A DNA stretch of 64,000 bases. Source: Paraspadella gotoi. Lineage: Eukaryota; Chaetognatha. Location: the NCBI GenBank assembly GCA_051294375.1, contig JBJCIZ010000239.1, positions 2,245,476 to 2,309,475 of the forward strand, in the 5' to 3' direction. The notes under the pieces were generated by a model. It made no database searches. It worked only from the letters and a program-made list of their open reading frames with translations, and was not told the origin of the DNA. This document shows, in pieces, positions 1 through 10,870 of this stretch (position 1 is the first letter of the stretch; every line of letters starts with the position of its first letter). Made by a program: the position numbers and the translations under genes.

Positions 1-1180
1 TTCTTCTCTCTCTCTTCCCTTACTCTCACCTAATTCTCACTCTCTCTTCCTTTCTTCTCCTCTCTCTCCCAAACATTTCTTGTGAAGTAAAAAACTTGTG
101 ACAATTCATAAATGGCGGATAGGGGCTCCCAAAATATATCCTACTTTAGAAAAGTTGTTGGTTCTCGCAAAGTTTCTTATTCCAATTTTATGAAAAAAAA
201 CGAAATCACAATGAAAAATTCTCAGGTTGTGATTTATGAACTTTCCACGCCACTTTATGTGGCGTTACCACTTCCGGTTCAAAAATAGCTGTTGTTTTTT
301 GAAAATAAATGGTTCTAGACTTAAATTAGTTATTTTTAAGCTTATTTTCTGGTTAATTATACATAGTTCTAGATTATTTTTTTATATAAATTATATGTAT
401 ACATGTATATTAGATCTCCCAGAAATATCACACATTTTTGAAAGTTGTTGATTCTTGCAAAGTTTCTCATTCCAAATTTGCTTGGAGAAAACGAATATCA
501 CCTGGACTTTCCTCGCCCTCTTTGGCGCGAACTACTTCCGGTTGAAAAAAAACACAGATTTTTGAAAGAACCATCATGCCTTTAGTAAAATTAATCAAAA
601 TATAATAACTTATAACGCTAATACTTAATTTTGTTTTGGTTTACCAATTAGAACTATTATGGGGATTATTCAAACCATTGAGCCGACATGAATTCCCAAA
701 GGGTCAACCAATGCAAAAAAAAATATATTTTTTTAAAATTTATTTATTTATTTTCTTCTAAACAATTTTTTAAATGTGGGTGGTGAATTTCTTTGAAAGT
801 CAATCTTTTGAAAATAAGAGAAAATGGTTTTTGATTTTTGAATTATGATTCATTCATTGATGCTTAAAAAAAATTTTATTCAAAAAATTAACGACTATGA
901 TTATAAACAATGAGTTTTTAGTTATTAAAAAAGGACAAGTTTTTGACTTTAATCCAAGCCTTCTTCAGCGCTAAAAAAGTGTCCGTTTTTAATACATAAA
1001 ATATAAAATTCAAAACAAAATTGAGAGAAAATATATTTTTTTATTGTTTAAAAAACAACGTTTGTGAGATATTTTGGTCTCACGCTCGCAAAATTCTACC
1101 GGAGACCCATGTTAGACAGTCGGAATGGGCAACTGTTCGAATGTTTGCCTTCGCGAGCGTGAGACAAAAAATATCTCACA
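1..1180. repeat. Left arm of a long inverted repeat
   Basis: This AT-rich stretch is, in reverse complement, the same sequence as about 14290-15560; for example the CT-rich first 60 bases match the GA-rich segment near 15490-15555. The two arms differ by many small indels. No coding exon is recognised. Open frames here are short and low in complexity. Confidence 0.75.
1063..1180. repeat. Short inverted repeat (hairpin)
   Basis: Arms of about 27 bases (1063-1089 and 1153-1180) are near-perfect reverse complements, both carrying GAGCGTGAGAC or its complement, and enclose about 63 bases. A copy lies in the inverted arm near 14290-14405. It could be the end of a foldback element. Confidence 0.65.
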
Positions 1181-1225
1181 GTAAAACGAAAAACGGGTTT
1201 TCGAAGCGGGTACGTTTGAGCTCTG

Positions 1226-1388
1226 AGAGAAAAGTGAAAAAAAAAATACGGACAACCGGACATGGTTCGGCTCTGATAAGAGGCGCGAATTTGTTTCATG
1301 GAAATAAAAAATTTTCACAAGCAAATTCGCGCAGAAGAAGGCTCTCATCAGAGCCAAAACATGTCCGTATTTTTATTTTCACTTTTAC
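1226..1388. repeat. Foldback palindrome
   Basis: The left half (GTGAAAAAAAAAATACGGAC, GGCTCTGATAAGAG, GCGCGAATTTG) is mirrored in the right half (CAAATTCGCGC, CTCTCATCAGAGCC, GTCCGTATTTTTATTTTCAC). This makes a hairpin of more than 60 bp per arm with small bulges. The open frames across it are by-products of the palindrome. Confidence 0.75.
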
Positions 1389-1389
1389 A

Positions 1390-2116
1390 TTTGTTTTAAA
1401 CAATAAAAAACTTGTATCTAAAACTTACCAACTACAACGAAACGAAAGAAATTACAATATAAATCTGTTTTTTGTCAATAACCGCTGACTTCCCTCGTTA
1501 TTTTGTTAAGTTAGTGATATCGGTTGATAGGTTTATTGAGATTCCCAACCTCAAAGTGGAATCACATGGCCTTTGAACCTTTCACAGTTGATATGTTGAT
1601 ATGTCTTTAAAATTCGCGGTTTTAATGCTTTTTAATGGAGACGAATAATTTATTTGCAACAACAATTTATTATTAGACAAACATGTTTCGGCTCACAATT
1701 TGAGCCTTCATCAGCGTCAAAGTTCTTTGTGAATTACCTCACAAATTTTTCTACAAACTTCTGGAAACTTTACCCCCTCTCCTATCTCTCTTTCCCCCTC
1801 CCTCTCCCTTCTTTTGTGCCCAATTTTGGGCGACGTGCGATACCAAACTAGAATATTCATAAAAATTAGTAAAATCATATTTATTTTTAACTTATTTTTA
1901 CTTCTTTAAAGATTATTTTTGAATTTTGTTACTTTTATTCATTTCATTCAAAGTAGTTAAAATATTGGCTATAATTGTTTCTATTATTGTTATTAGCGAG
2001 GTAATGGCGCCACCCTCGAGGTTATTATAGATCAATTAACTAATAAAATATTATATTAAAAAACATATATTAATAAAAATATAACAGTACAATTATTGTT
2101 AACTTTAATTCAAAAG
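1390..2116. other. AT-rich non-coding stretch
   Basis: Apart from the hammerhead-like core, nothing recognisable is seen here. A pyrimidine-rich tract lies at about 1770-1815. No open frame shows coding character. Confidence 0.5.
1676..1722 (-). ncRNA. Hammerhead-ribozyme-like core (weak)
   Basis: Read on the minus strand, this has CTGATGA, a five-pair stem (GGCTC/GAGCC) with a 7-base loop, GAAAC, a very short stem III (ACA/TGT) and then GTC. This is the order of the conserved core of a type I hammerhead ribozyme, as found in Penelope-like elements and retrozymes. The bases next to the core do not form a convincing stem I, so self-cleavage is uncertain. A related copy lies at 57845-57905. 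Confidence 0.3.
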
Positions 2117-2455
2117 TATGCGTGGACTAAAATCCACCAACCGTTCATCAGCGGCCATTGGTTGCCGGAGGCAAGTCATTCGCCTCCCAACCCAAAGGTC
2201 CGGGGTTCTAGCCCGGTGGTTGTCTGGCAGTTAAGAGGGACGGGGCGCTTAACCCGCCTGTAACATGGGTGTGTACAGCCTGATCGAAGCTCAGGGACTG
2301 CTTATATTGAACGGGTTCTATCACTAACTCATATCACTAATTACGTGTCTCTTCATTGGTGAGCCCGACTCCGAACACAACAGCAACAACAACACTTTCA
2401 GGCGACATGCCTCACCTGGCGATGCACTTTTCCGCCCACAACACATCAGGCATAC
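2117..2455 (+). mobile_element. TRIM-like LTR element, 5' LTR and partial interior
   Basis: An LTR of about 239 bp runs from the TATG at 2117 to CTTCA ending at 2355. It contains the family landmark GGACTAAAATCCACC and the segment AAAGGTCCGGGGTTCTAGCC. Directly after it is TTGGTGAGCCCGACT, in the position of a primer binding site, followed by about 80 bases of the non-coding interior. The element then stops abruptly where the duplicated block at 2461 begins. Confidence 0.75.
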
Positions 2456-3644
2456 TCTCTCTTTTTGAGAAAAATTTTCAACAAAGATTTAAAAAAAGGA
2501 TAGAGGTCGAGGTAAAGACAAGTTAGGTTTAGGCCAGAGATAGAGAGATAGATATTGAAAAAAAAAACAGTTTCACTGTTTAAAGAAAAATCGTTGCTTG
2601 AACTACTTCAAACTCTTTCTAATTCAAAAACGCGACCAATAAATGATAATTTTGTTATTGCTGGATTAAAGGTTTTTTTTAAGGAAAAAAAAAGAAAATT
2701 ATAAATCTGATTAACTTTTTGATGCATGGATATTGTTTCTCTTCTCCTTCACCTGGAAAAACTTAAAAATAGGGTATTCCCTCTAAAGATTTACATAAAA
2801 CTTTATGAAAAAAGGGTCTAACTTCCGGCTATAGTTTTTGAGCAAAAAAATGGTATGCCAGTAATAAAATTATTGATAAAAAAATTAAAATAGTAAAAGG
2901 TATTAAAAATTAAAACCAGGAATTGTTAAAATTAGCAAAGTCTCATTAATAGAATGATTGAAATGAAATTTTGAATATTTACAGCCAAAGTTAAAAGTCC
3001 TTTGGCTATTAAAAAACGAATCTTTTTAAGATGCAATAATTGATAAATATGATTGGATTTTTTTATGATATGGATGATAATCCTTTGTGATAAAGTATAA
3101 AGTATAACAGTATAAAGCCATTAGCAGTCAGAATAGATCAAACACTTTTAATAATACATACTTAATTGATTATCGAGCACTATTTCCGGTTAGGGACACG
3201 CCCACTATTGATGAAAACCCTTTTTTGAACTTTTTTGTCTAAATACTACTTATTAAATAATTATACTAATTGCAAGATAAGTAAAAAACAACTGCCTAAC
3301 TTTTCATTTGTAGTAAAAAGAAAAATTCCATATTGTAGTCCACGCCAACTTCCGGAAAATTGTGCGTAGGTCTAATGCAAAATCTGATTGACGACACCTT
3401 GTTAGTCGTTTTAAGTACTTAAAATTATACTAGAAACTTTACAGGATTGTGAAAAATTTCGACTGCATGGTTAAAAAAAAAGAGTGTAGCGTTTAGTCTC
3501 TCTTTAATCTGACCGTCCTGTCCTATCTTCTTTCCATCCATCGTGTTTCTTCCGTCTACCCTTATCGGGGCTGCAAACCGTTGTCTCATTATCCCAGTAT
3601 GGGCGGCGTGGCAAAATTGACTTGACCAAATAACCGTTTTATAG

Positions 3645-4710
3645 TATGTTGGACTAAAATCCACCAACCGAACACAACAGAACACAACGCAACACTTTCA
3701 GGCGACAGGCCTCAACCTGGCGAGGGCACTTTCCGCCAACAACACATCAGGCGACATGCCTCAACTTGGTGACGCACTTTCCACCAACAACAATTCACTG
3801 AAGAGACGCAACAGACTTCTCCCTACAGGAGGGGGGGATGTATGGTGGACTAAAATCCCCCAACCGTTCATAAGCAGTAAGGCGTAGTAAAATTTTTCTA
3901 AATTTAACTTTAATTAAAATTCTAAAAGTGAGGAAACGAACAACATTATATTAATGAACATTTATGTAATAAAAAATTTATACATAAATTTTACAATTTA
4001 CGCAGGTAGGCCATATATTTATACTAGTACTAAACCAATAAATTTTAAAATTTCAAAACAGTTTTTTTGTAAGTTTTTTTTTGCAGATTTGGATTCGTCA
4101 TAAAAGTTGATAAATAGAAATATAACCTCTTTTTGAAAAATTCCTTCATTAAGTGGGTCAAAAATGAGAAAAAGCTATATTTTAAGCTGAAAAATTAACT
4201 TTTTTCCACATTAAATATAGTTTTTTTAATTTTTAACCCACTTAATGAAAGAATTTTTAAAAATGAAGTTATATTTTCTTTTGTCAACTTTTTTTACGAG
4301 GAATTCCAAATCTGCAATCAAAATTAAGAAAAGCCTATTCTTGAAATATTTCGATTTTATAAGGTTAGTACTATATATAAATATAGCCTACTTGCGAAAA
4401 TTAAAAAAAATAAAATTATTTTTTTTACAAATAATGTTCACTGATGGTATGTTGTTCATAATTGACTTTTAGAATTTTCGTATGTAACTTTCACTACGCC
4501 TTAATAAGCAGCTGTTTCGCGTGCCGGAGGTAAGTCATTCGCCTCCAACCAAAGGTCCGGGGTTCTAGCCCGGTGGCCGCCTAGCAGTTTAAGAGGACGG
4601 GGCGCTTAACCGCCTGTAACATGGTGTTACAAGCCTGATCCGAAGCATCACGGGACTGCTTATTATTGAACGTTCTGTCACTAACATACAAAATAATTAC
4701 TGTCTCTTCA
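3645..4710 (+). mobile_element. TRIM-like element, 5' LTR mostly deleted, 3' LTR split by a foldback element
   Basis: It is flanked by a 4-bp duplication ATAG (3641-3644 and 4711-4714). The first 25 bases of the 5' LTR are fused directly to the interior. The interior carries two imperfect copies of a ~45-base unit (CAGGCGACA, GCCTCAAC, GCACTTTCC). The polypurine tract AGGAGGGGGGGATG ends at 3840. The 3' LTR starts TATGGTGGAC at 3841, is interrupted by the foldback element at 3878-4503, resumes at 4504 and ends CTCTTCA at 4710. It has no coding capacity. Confidence 0.85.
3878..4503. mobile_element. Foldback MITE with 8-bp target duplication
   Basis: This 626-bp palindromic element has ends TAAGGCGTAGT and ACTACGCCTTA and arms running nearly its full length; for example GCAGATTTGGATTCGTC on the left is mirrored by GAATTCCAAATCTGC on the right. 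It is bounded by the exact 8-bp duplication ATAAGCAG (3870-3877 and 4504-4511). An 8-bp duplication fits the hAT superfamily. It lies inside a TRIM LTR, so it is younger than that LTR. Related foldbacks occur at about 24530-24900 and 30640-32340. Confidence 0.85.
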
Positions 4711-4789
4711 ATAGTTACTTTATTTCGGGAATTTAAATTAGTAGAAGAGACGAAAAAGTTTTTAGTCAGATCTGCTTATCAGCAGATCC

Positions 4790-6030
4790 CGACTCTATAA
4801 TTCACTTTTGTCGGTCCGTCGGTCCGCCTCCTCAATATTGTCGGGTATTAACTTATATCATGTCAGAACATCGAAATTATGATAAATTTATGCAAAAAAA
4901 ATGATGTCCGTCCGTCCGTCCGTCCGTCCATCCCACCTTAGCAAAAACACTAATTACTCGTGATTGGATGGATGGATGGAATGAAATTTTGTGTGCCGGT
5001 AGGGAAGTGTGATTGAGCTGTATATGAAGTTTCGAATGGAATTGTCGCAAGTGGAAATAGTTTAAATGGAAAAAAAAATAAAAAAAAATTTCATCTATTG
5101 AACACCAATTACTCAAGAGTGATGGGGCGATTGACTGAAATTTTGTAATTTGCGTAGGAAAGTGTGTGATTGAGCTGGAAATCAAGTTTCGATGGAATCG
5201 TTTGAGTGGAAATGAGTTTAAATGGAAAAAAACAAAAAATCTGTTTTACTAATTTGATTATGCTTCTTTTTCCTTTTATATTAAATGTAAATGAAGATGT
5301 ATTAATAAATCAAATAATTAATCAGTTAATTAATCAATTAGTCAATTAATTAATCATAATCATCATAATAATCATTAAATTAAATAGTCAATCAATCCGT
5401 ACCATCCGTCCCATCTTAGCAAAAAGCTCCTATAACTCGTGATTGGCTGGTTGGATTGGAATGAAATTTTGTTGTGGGTAGGACAGTGTGAGATGAAGCT
5501 GGATATAAAGTTTCGATGGAATCGTGCGAGTGGAAATGAGTTTAAATGGAAAAACATAAGTTGCATTTACTAAAATCTTTTTAATATATTTTAACCAATA
5601 AATACTCTATTTAATCATAATTGGATGAATAGATTTAGTTGAAATTTTGTGCGTGGGTAGGAAAGTGTGTGACGAAGCTTGATACAAAGTTTCGGTGGAA
5701 ACGTACGAGTTTAATAAAAATATGTGTCACTTTACTTAAATCTTTTTGTTTTCACGATCTTGTTAGTCCTGCAATCGTTCTTTTTTAACCCATAATTACT
5801 CGAATTAATCATAATTGAATTAAATAGATTTGAAAAGGACCTGCTATGTAATTATCTTGTAAGAGTGATGGAGGCCTTAAACCACAAGCCTGTCCAAAGT
5901 CAGGGGCAAGATAGCTTATTTATTAAATGAATGGATAATTTTTTATATTGGTTGTAACAATTTCATAAAGTTTTTGACGTAATTGTGCCTGTGGGAAATG
6001 AGTTTAAATGGAAAAAAAAATAATTCACAT
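4790..6030. repeat. Degenerate repeat units of ~170-300 bp
   Basis: A motif series (ACTCGTGATTGG, GAATGAAATTTTGTG, GGTAGG, AAGTTTCGATGGAATCGT, GTGGAAATGAGTTTAAATGG) recurs near 4950-5070, 5110-5230, 5430-5550, 5620-5710 and in part near 5985-6020. It starts at a (CCGT)n tract (4907-4928). It looks like a diverged tandem array and no protein is encoded. A noisy copy lies at about 18080-19990. Confidence 0.6.
5850..5990 (-). repeat. Short interspersed repeat (~150 bp family), copy 1
   Basis: In reverse complement this contains TTGTTACAACCAATATA, AAGCTATCTTGCCCCTGACT, GACAGGCT, GTTTAAGGCCTCCATCACTC and GCAGGTCC in the same order as 61565-61725. A more diverged copy is at 53262-53415. Two copies lie in or next to introns of the genes described here. 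It is unclassified (MITE or SINE). Confidence 0.6.
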
Positions 6031-6094
6031 TTTTCTTGAATCTTTTTATTTATGATTACTAATAAATGTTTTAAGTAAATAATTAATTTAATTT

Positions 6095-6500
6095 GAAAAA
6101 ATGATACAATTTAAAAAAATTATGCAAGTTGAAAAAAAATTATGCAAGTTAAAAAAATTATGCAGTTGAAAAAAGTTTAATGCAAGTTGAGAAATTATGA
6201 TTAAAAAAATTATGCAAGTTGAAAAAATGAATGCAAGTTGAAAAATGATGCAAGTTAAAAAAATGATGCGAATTGTAAAAATGATGTAAATTGGAAAATG
6301 ATGAGTTGAAAAATTATGTGCGTGGAAAAAATGATGCGAGTTGAATAAATGATGCGAGTTAAAAAATGATGCGAATTGTAAAAATATGTAAATTGAAAAA
6401 ATGATGAGTTGAAAAATTATGTGCGTGGAAAAAATTATACGAGTTCAAAAAATGATGCGAGTTAAAAAAATGATGCGAGTTAGAAAAATTTTAAAAAATA
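6095..6500. repeat. Minisatellite of ~18-20 bp units
   Basis: The unit approximates AAAAAATGATGCGAGTTG, with variants using ATTATGCAAGTTG and AATTGTAAA. It is repeated about 20 times with gradual change along the array. The equivalent array in copy 2 is at 20260-20685 and is broken by an N run. Confidence 0.75.
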
Positions 6501-7430
6501 CGTAAAGTTGCAAGTGATTTGGTTCCCAATTATCAAGATCCGTGGTATTTTAGAAACGGTGACCCTAGAAATTAGGATAGTGTTATTGTGATGCTAATTT
6601 TTTTTTCTTACAGCTTGAGAAAAAAGTTTAATCAAAAGTTAATTAAATGCGTCTTAGGTACTAAACGACGGAAAAATAACCATATTCACGGGGGGCGTTC
6701 GGTATTCACGTCTGGTTCTTAATTTTCGATAAAAGGTTTCAGAGCAATACCATATTTGGTTCCTTTTTTTGCCGGTACAAGTAACCAGGCTCGTTACTAT
6801 TTTTATCCTTGGAATCTCGAATATTTTTAAAAAAACAGGGCTAGAAAACAAGTAGAACTCTCATTAGAATAAAGTTCTTGATTTTTTTCACCTTTTATTT
6901 TATTTATCTTAATTTCTTCTGAAAACACTCGACAATACATTTTAATTTATATATTTTTATTTATTTATTTTAATTTATCTTACTGTCATGCGAAATTTAA
7001 ATGATATAACGGGTTCGTGTAGGTCTCAAACCTCCTGGTGCAACCTGGTCGGGGGTGAGCCCCCCCTTATGCAATGTCTCCATTCCGCCAAAACGACCAA
7101 GAAATTAATCAATAATCGGCAAACTGGAGATCACGAAAGGGGAGCTGGGCCAATATTGGTGTTGTAAATTCGCACCAAAACAAGACATGCGAATTTGCGT
7201 GCACATTTAAGCGCGCAGTGATGTCGCACGAGGAAACCACCTGCGCGCGTGCGAATAAAAAACTGGCGTGAAAAATCGAGGAATAGAGAAATTCATGAAA
7301 TGCGCGGGAGAAAAAGAAACATTATGCGTCTCGTGTTTTGCCTGAACAAACAAGAACCGTAAAAAAACAAACGTTCGACATGGAAAAACGACGGGGTGGC
7401 ATGGTGAATGGAGGGGAGAAGAAGGAGAAA
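6500..7430. other. AT-rich spacer, possible tail of the gypsy element
   Basis: No coding exon is seen. A perfect short palindrome GGGGGTGAGCCCCCC lies near 7053. The part nearest 7430 is downstream of the gypsy pol fragment in pol orientation, so it may include that element's non-coding 3' region or LTR. No LTR ends could be fixed. Confidence 0.4.
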
Positions 7431-7435
7431 GAGAG

Positions 7436-7502
<67 letters not shown>
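7431..7502. repeat. (GA)n microsatellite
   Basis: A nearly pure GA tract lies directly beyond the C-terminal end of the minus-strand gypsy pol fragment. Read on the minus strand it extends that open frame as a Leu-Ser run, which is an artefact of the microsatellite. Copy 2 is at 21634-21726. Confidence 0.9.
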
Positions 7503-7503
<1 letters not shown>

Positions 7504-7881
7504 GTAGGGTACAAATTAAAATGAGTGAGATCGTCTGTGATGGCTGGCTTGAGTCGATCGACGGAGATTACTTCGACGCCGCGGCCCGGAATCTCTATTT
7601 GAATGTTTTTGGTCCGCGTTCACGGATGTCCGTAAGGGCCGTCGTACTGCGGTTGGAGCGCTCCGTCGAATTGTCCGTCGCGTCTGACGTAGATGAGATC
7701 GGCGTCGGCAAGCGTTTTCGGGATGTGGGAAGGCGGTGCCCATGCCAAGCGGCGGCAGAGGCCTGCATGAAGATCGTCGAGGATTCGTGAGCGGGCGGCG
7801 GCGTCAACGTCAGTTGCTGGGACGGAAGTAGCTCGCCAGGGGAGCGTCAGCATCTCGCCCAGCCTTACTTCCGCTGGAGAG
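7503..7881 (-). pseudogene. Ty3/gypsy pol C-terminal fragment (copy 1)
   Basis: The minus strand encodes pieces of the end of a Ty3/gypsy polyprotein: a stretch resembling the post-integrase linker (GEMLTLP), then LIYVRRDG, YDGPYG, and KIEIPGRGVEVISVDRLKP. These match the intact element at 43.4-47.0 kb (FIRRGGINPPL, YEGPFRV, KIDIPGRGIETVAISRIKP). The pieces lie in different frames, so it is dead. The fragment stops at 7881, where a TIR element is inserted. The remaining pol of this element is visible only beyond the second copy, at 25155-27525. Confidence 0.85.
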
Positions 7882-10530
7882 TAGGGCGTTTAAAAATGTG
7901 TCTAGAGTCTCCAAAAAAGGTGTCATTTCTGTCGTATTTAAACGTTCTTTTAAGAAAAAAAACCTTGCAAAGACTTTTTCAAAACACTCGCCTCTCCCAG
8001 GGCGTCAAGTGCCACGAGCGTCAAATTTATCGATTTTTGACAAATTTTCCTTTATTTTCTTCGTGATAATAGCCAATTTTAATAATTTTTCAATGTTTTT
8101 TATATTTTATTAAAATTTATTCAAGTAAAAAAATTTTTAAGTATCTTCTCTAATGGAAAAAATTCTAACAGAACACCGAAGTGAACTCTCAAAAAGCAAG
8201 TTTTTATTTCGATAAAAATTTCATCAACTTAGGAAGTTTGCACGGCGCCGAAATCATCGCAAAAGATAAGAAAAGACAAAGGGTCGAAGATGGCAGAATT
8301 TGTTCAATTCGTCTTCGCCTCAATCAGTTTGTAAAATTTCGAGAGCGCGCATGTGGATCAACAATTACGATTTGAATTCGGACTCGCGCTCGAAACGAGG
8401 AAGAGGCTCGTCGAGAAACAAGAAATTTGATGAGAAAAACGGTGAGAACCTGGAATTTCAATTTTAAAGTAATTTGACAAAGTATTAATCTGTGATGGTA
8501 ATTAATGAAAATAAATTTTTTAAAAAAACTTTAATAGATTTCATCACTACAACTTATGACGATGATTGATTCAGAATGGTCATTCCGCGACGCTAAACGT
8601 CGAAAAATGCCGGAAACTATTTCGGTCACATTAACAGTCAGCGAGAGTGGATACGGTAGCCATCTGCGCTGGCTGAATCGGGCAGCGTCTATCGACCGAT
8701 AATCATTTTTTTTCTCTACGAGATATTCTTGTCGCGACGTGAAAGTTGACATGAAAACGGGTTTTCTCTCGCCTTCCGCTTATTGCCGAGATACGTAGGA
8801 GTTCATATGACAAGTAAAAATCTTGTAAAGGTAAAATCTTTTAAAAAATTTAAAAAAACATTAAAAACTAAAATAAAAAGTTTATAATCATATGTCTATC
8901 TCCAGGAAATCTTTAAATTTCCGGAAATTCTTTAAAATTTTCTTTGAATGGAAAAAGAGGAAGACCAGCAACGCTGGCTCACAAGGTGAAAACGTGTCGG
9001 TTGCCTTCAGTGGCCCTGGGATGGAAAAAAAAAAGTTTCTTGAGAACACTGCAATTAGCGGAGGGCACGGAGTCCTTGTTGGTTGACGCCGTGAAGTCGA
9101 TTGTCTTTTATGGGTTTAGATCGACAAAGTTATTCCCTACAATTACGAAACTGCAAAGTGTTTAATACTGGCCAGCCAGTGGGTAAATGAATAAAAATTC
9201 AAAAACTTTTTAAAATCTAGGATGAGTAGACAATTTTAATTATTCAAAATGTAGGAGCTTGTGGTAAAATTGAGGAGGCCATAGGGAAAGCGTTCGGTTA
9301 AGTTTGCCAAGTGACATGAAAACTTTGCAATTACTCATAATCCTTGAGCAAATTCCCAGGATTTTTGCAGGGGAATTGATATGCATCGACGCGACCCACC
9401 CCAAAGCAAAGAAGTTTTAAACTTGAAAACGTTCAGCGGCCAATTTGTCAAATGAAACTCATCTATAGCCCCGTCAAACTGATTTTTTTTGTCGCCAATA
9501 AAACTTTTGTTATGAAATCAATTATTATTTTAATTTTTAAAAATTTTGTCGGCTTGCCATTTTTCTTGGTAACAATTAAATATTAAGTATTTGAAATCTG
9601 TGATCTCAATTTTTCGTTTTTAGGGAAAAGTTCAAGCCAATTTAACTTTCGGTTTTAATATAATTTATTAAAAAATCCTAATACCGGTTGAGGAATGTTT
9701 AAATTAATGATTAAATATTTCAGGTAACTTTTAAGTATAACAAATAATTCAAAATTCATTCTTAATTTAGTAATTTTTTTTGAAAAACAGCTCAGAAATC
9801 GCTAAAAAATCAAATTATTTTTGATGAAAGTAGCACTTTAACGCTTTCTGGGAAAGGCCGAGATATTAAAAAAATGTACTAAAAATGCTTTTTATTTTGT
9901 AATAGCTCTAAACAAACGAAAAGAAGACACTTTTCCGTAACTCTAATGAACAATTTTCAGCGGAAAAAAATGTGTCTAGTACATAGCTATTTTAGTGTAA
10001 TCAATCTGTAGAATTAGAAGATGAAAACCAATTTTTTTGTATAGTCTCATATTCTTTTGTCAGAAATGGCGATTTTTGCAGCATAATAATAGTAACTATT
10101 AAAATGGAAGCAAACAATTGTAAAGTTAAAAACTTAAAATTATTAAAATTTAATAAAAGCCATATTAATTTTACATAATATGAATAAAGATCCATATAAA
10201 TATTCTCAGGAAATTTTTTACAATTTATATTTTAAATTAACTGTTTGTTAGCCAATATTTATTAATAAAATAATGAATAAAAAATAGACTAAAGTGAAAA
10301 AATAAAAAAATTAAAACCGGATTTAAATTCTTACAAAAAAGTTGATATAAGAAAGTATAATCCATTTTAAAAAAAAATTTCATAAGTAGGTAAAAATATT
10401 AAAAAAAAACTATTATTTTTGTTTATTTTTTAATTTTTTGCCTAAAATTATAGTTTTCTGATTTTGACCAACTTAATAACATAATGTTGATATAAAATTT
10501 TATTTTCTATATCAACTTATTGCAAAGAAT
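7882..10530. mobile_element. TIR DNA transposon inserted in gypsy pol (copy 1, right end lost in a gap)
   Basis: It begins TAGGGCGTTTAAAAATG at 7882, directly after CTGGAGAG (7874-7881). The same junction occurs at 22104, where the whole element can be seen. The right end is lost in the N run. The interior is mainly AT-rich with GC-richer islands at about 8220-8460, 8570-8790 and 8940-9170. No full transposase is open. Confidence 0.8.
8350..8701 (+). pseudogene. Two exon-like segments inside the TIR element (possible captured or decayed gene)
   Basis: An open segment starting at the ATG near 8351 (residues MWINNYDL, then KRGRGSSRNKKFDEKN) ends at a consensus donor GTGAGA (8442). About 130 bp later, GATTCAG (ending 8574) precedes a second open segment (residues EWSFRDAKRRKMPET through NRAASIDR) that stops near 8701. 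The phases fit (one base plus two). Codon use is GC-richer than the surroundings. A third open stretch at 8944-9165 contains an AT-hook-like KRGRPA. Copy 2 (22500-23100) has frame breaks and Ns. No family is recognised; a decayed transposase or a captured host gene are both possible. Confidence 0.3.
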
Positions 10531-10555
10531 NNNNNNNNNNNNNNNNNNNNNNNNN
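10531..10555. other. Assembly gap (25 N)
   Basis: A 25-N run. The sequence before it matches about 24765-24785 and continues there uninterrupted. The sequence after it jumps to a copy of 4475 onward, so this is probably a mis-join in a repeat. Confidence 0.95.
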
Positions 10556-10870
10556 GAATTTTCGTATGTAACTTTCACTACGCCTTAATAAGCAGCTGTT
10601 GGTGCCGGAGGTAAGTCATTCGCCTCCCAACCCAAAGGTCTGGGGTTCTAGCCCGGTGGCCGCCTAGCAGTTAAGAGGGACGGGGCGCTTAACCTGCCTG
10701 TAACATGGTGTTACAGCCTGATCCGAAGCTCAGGGACTGCTTATATTGAACGGTTCTGTCACTAACATACAACAATAATTACTGTCTCTTCAATAGTTAC
10801 TTTATTTCGGGAATTTAAATTAGTAGAAGAGACGAAAAAGTTTTTAGTCAGATCTGCTTATCAGCAGATC
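10556..10870 (+). mobile_element. Third copy of the foldback end plus TRIM LTR remainder
   Basis: This matches 4476-4795: the right end of the foldback MITE (ACTACGCCTTA), ATAAGCAG, then the rest of a TRIM LTR (GGTGCCGGAGG through CTCTTCA) followed by ATAGTTACTTT. It is cleaner than the noisy copy at 17750-18060. Confidence 0.75.

Larger units (their letters stand above)
2461..10530. repeat. Large duplicated block, copy 1
   Basis: From GAGAAAAATTTTCAAC at 2467 onward the sequence matches 15560-24788 in the same orientation and order, including the same nested elements. The match runs up to the N run at 10531. The shared insertion site of the TIR element inside the gypsy fragment (7882 and 22104) shows the two blocks descend from one sequence. 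They may be a real segmental duplication or two haplotypes, or two noisy reads, placed side by side. The 2461-3640 stretch is AT-rich with no gene seen. Confidence 0.85.

Noticed and set aside
2160-2230. tRNA gene or tRNA-SINE head (B-box-like GGTTCTAGCCC) in the recurring ~230-bp unit
   Set aside because: Two-copy arrangement around a short interior, a primer-site-like sequence, a polypurine tract and 4-bp duplications fit an LTR better, and no convincing A box or cloverleaf was found.
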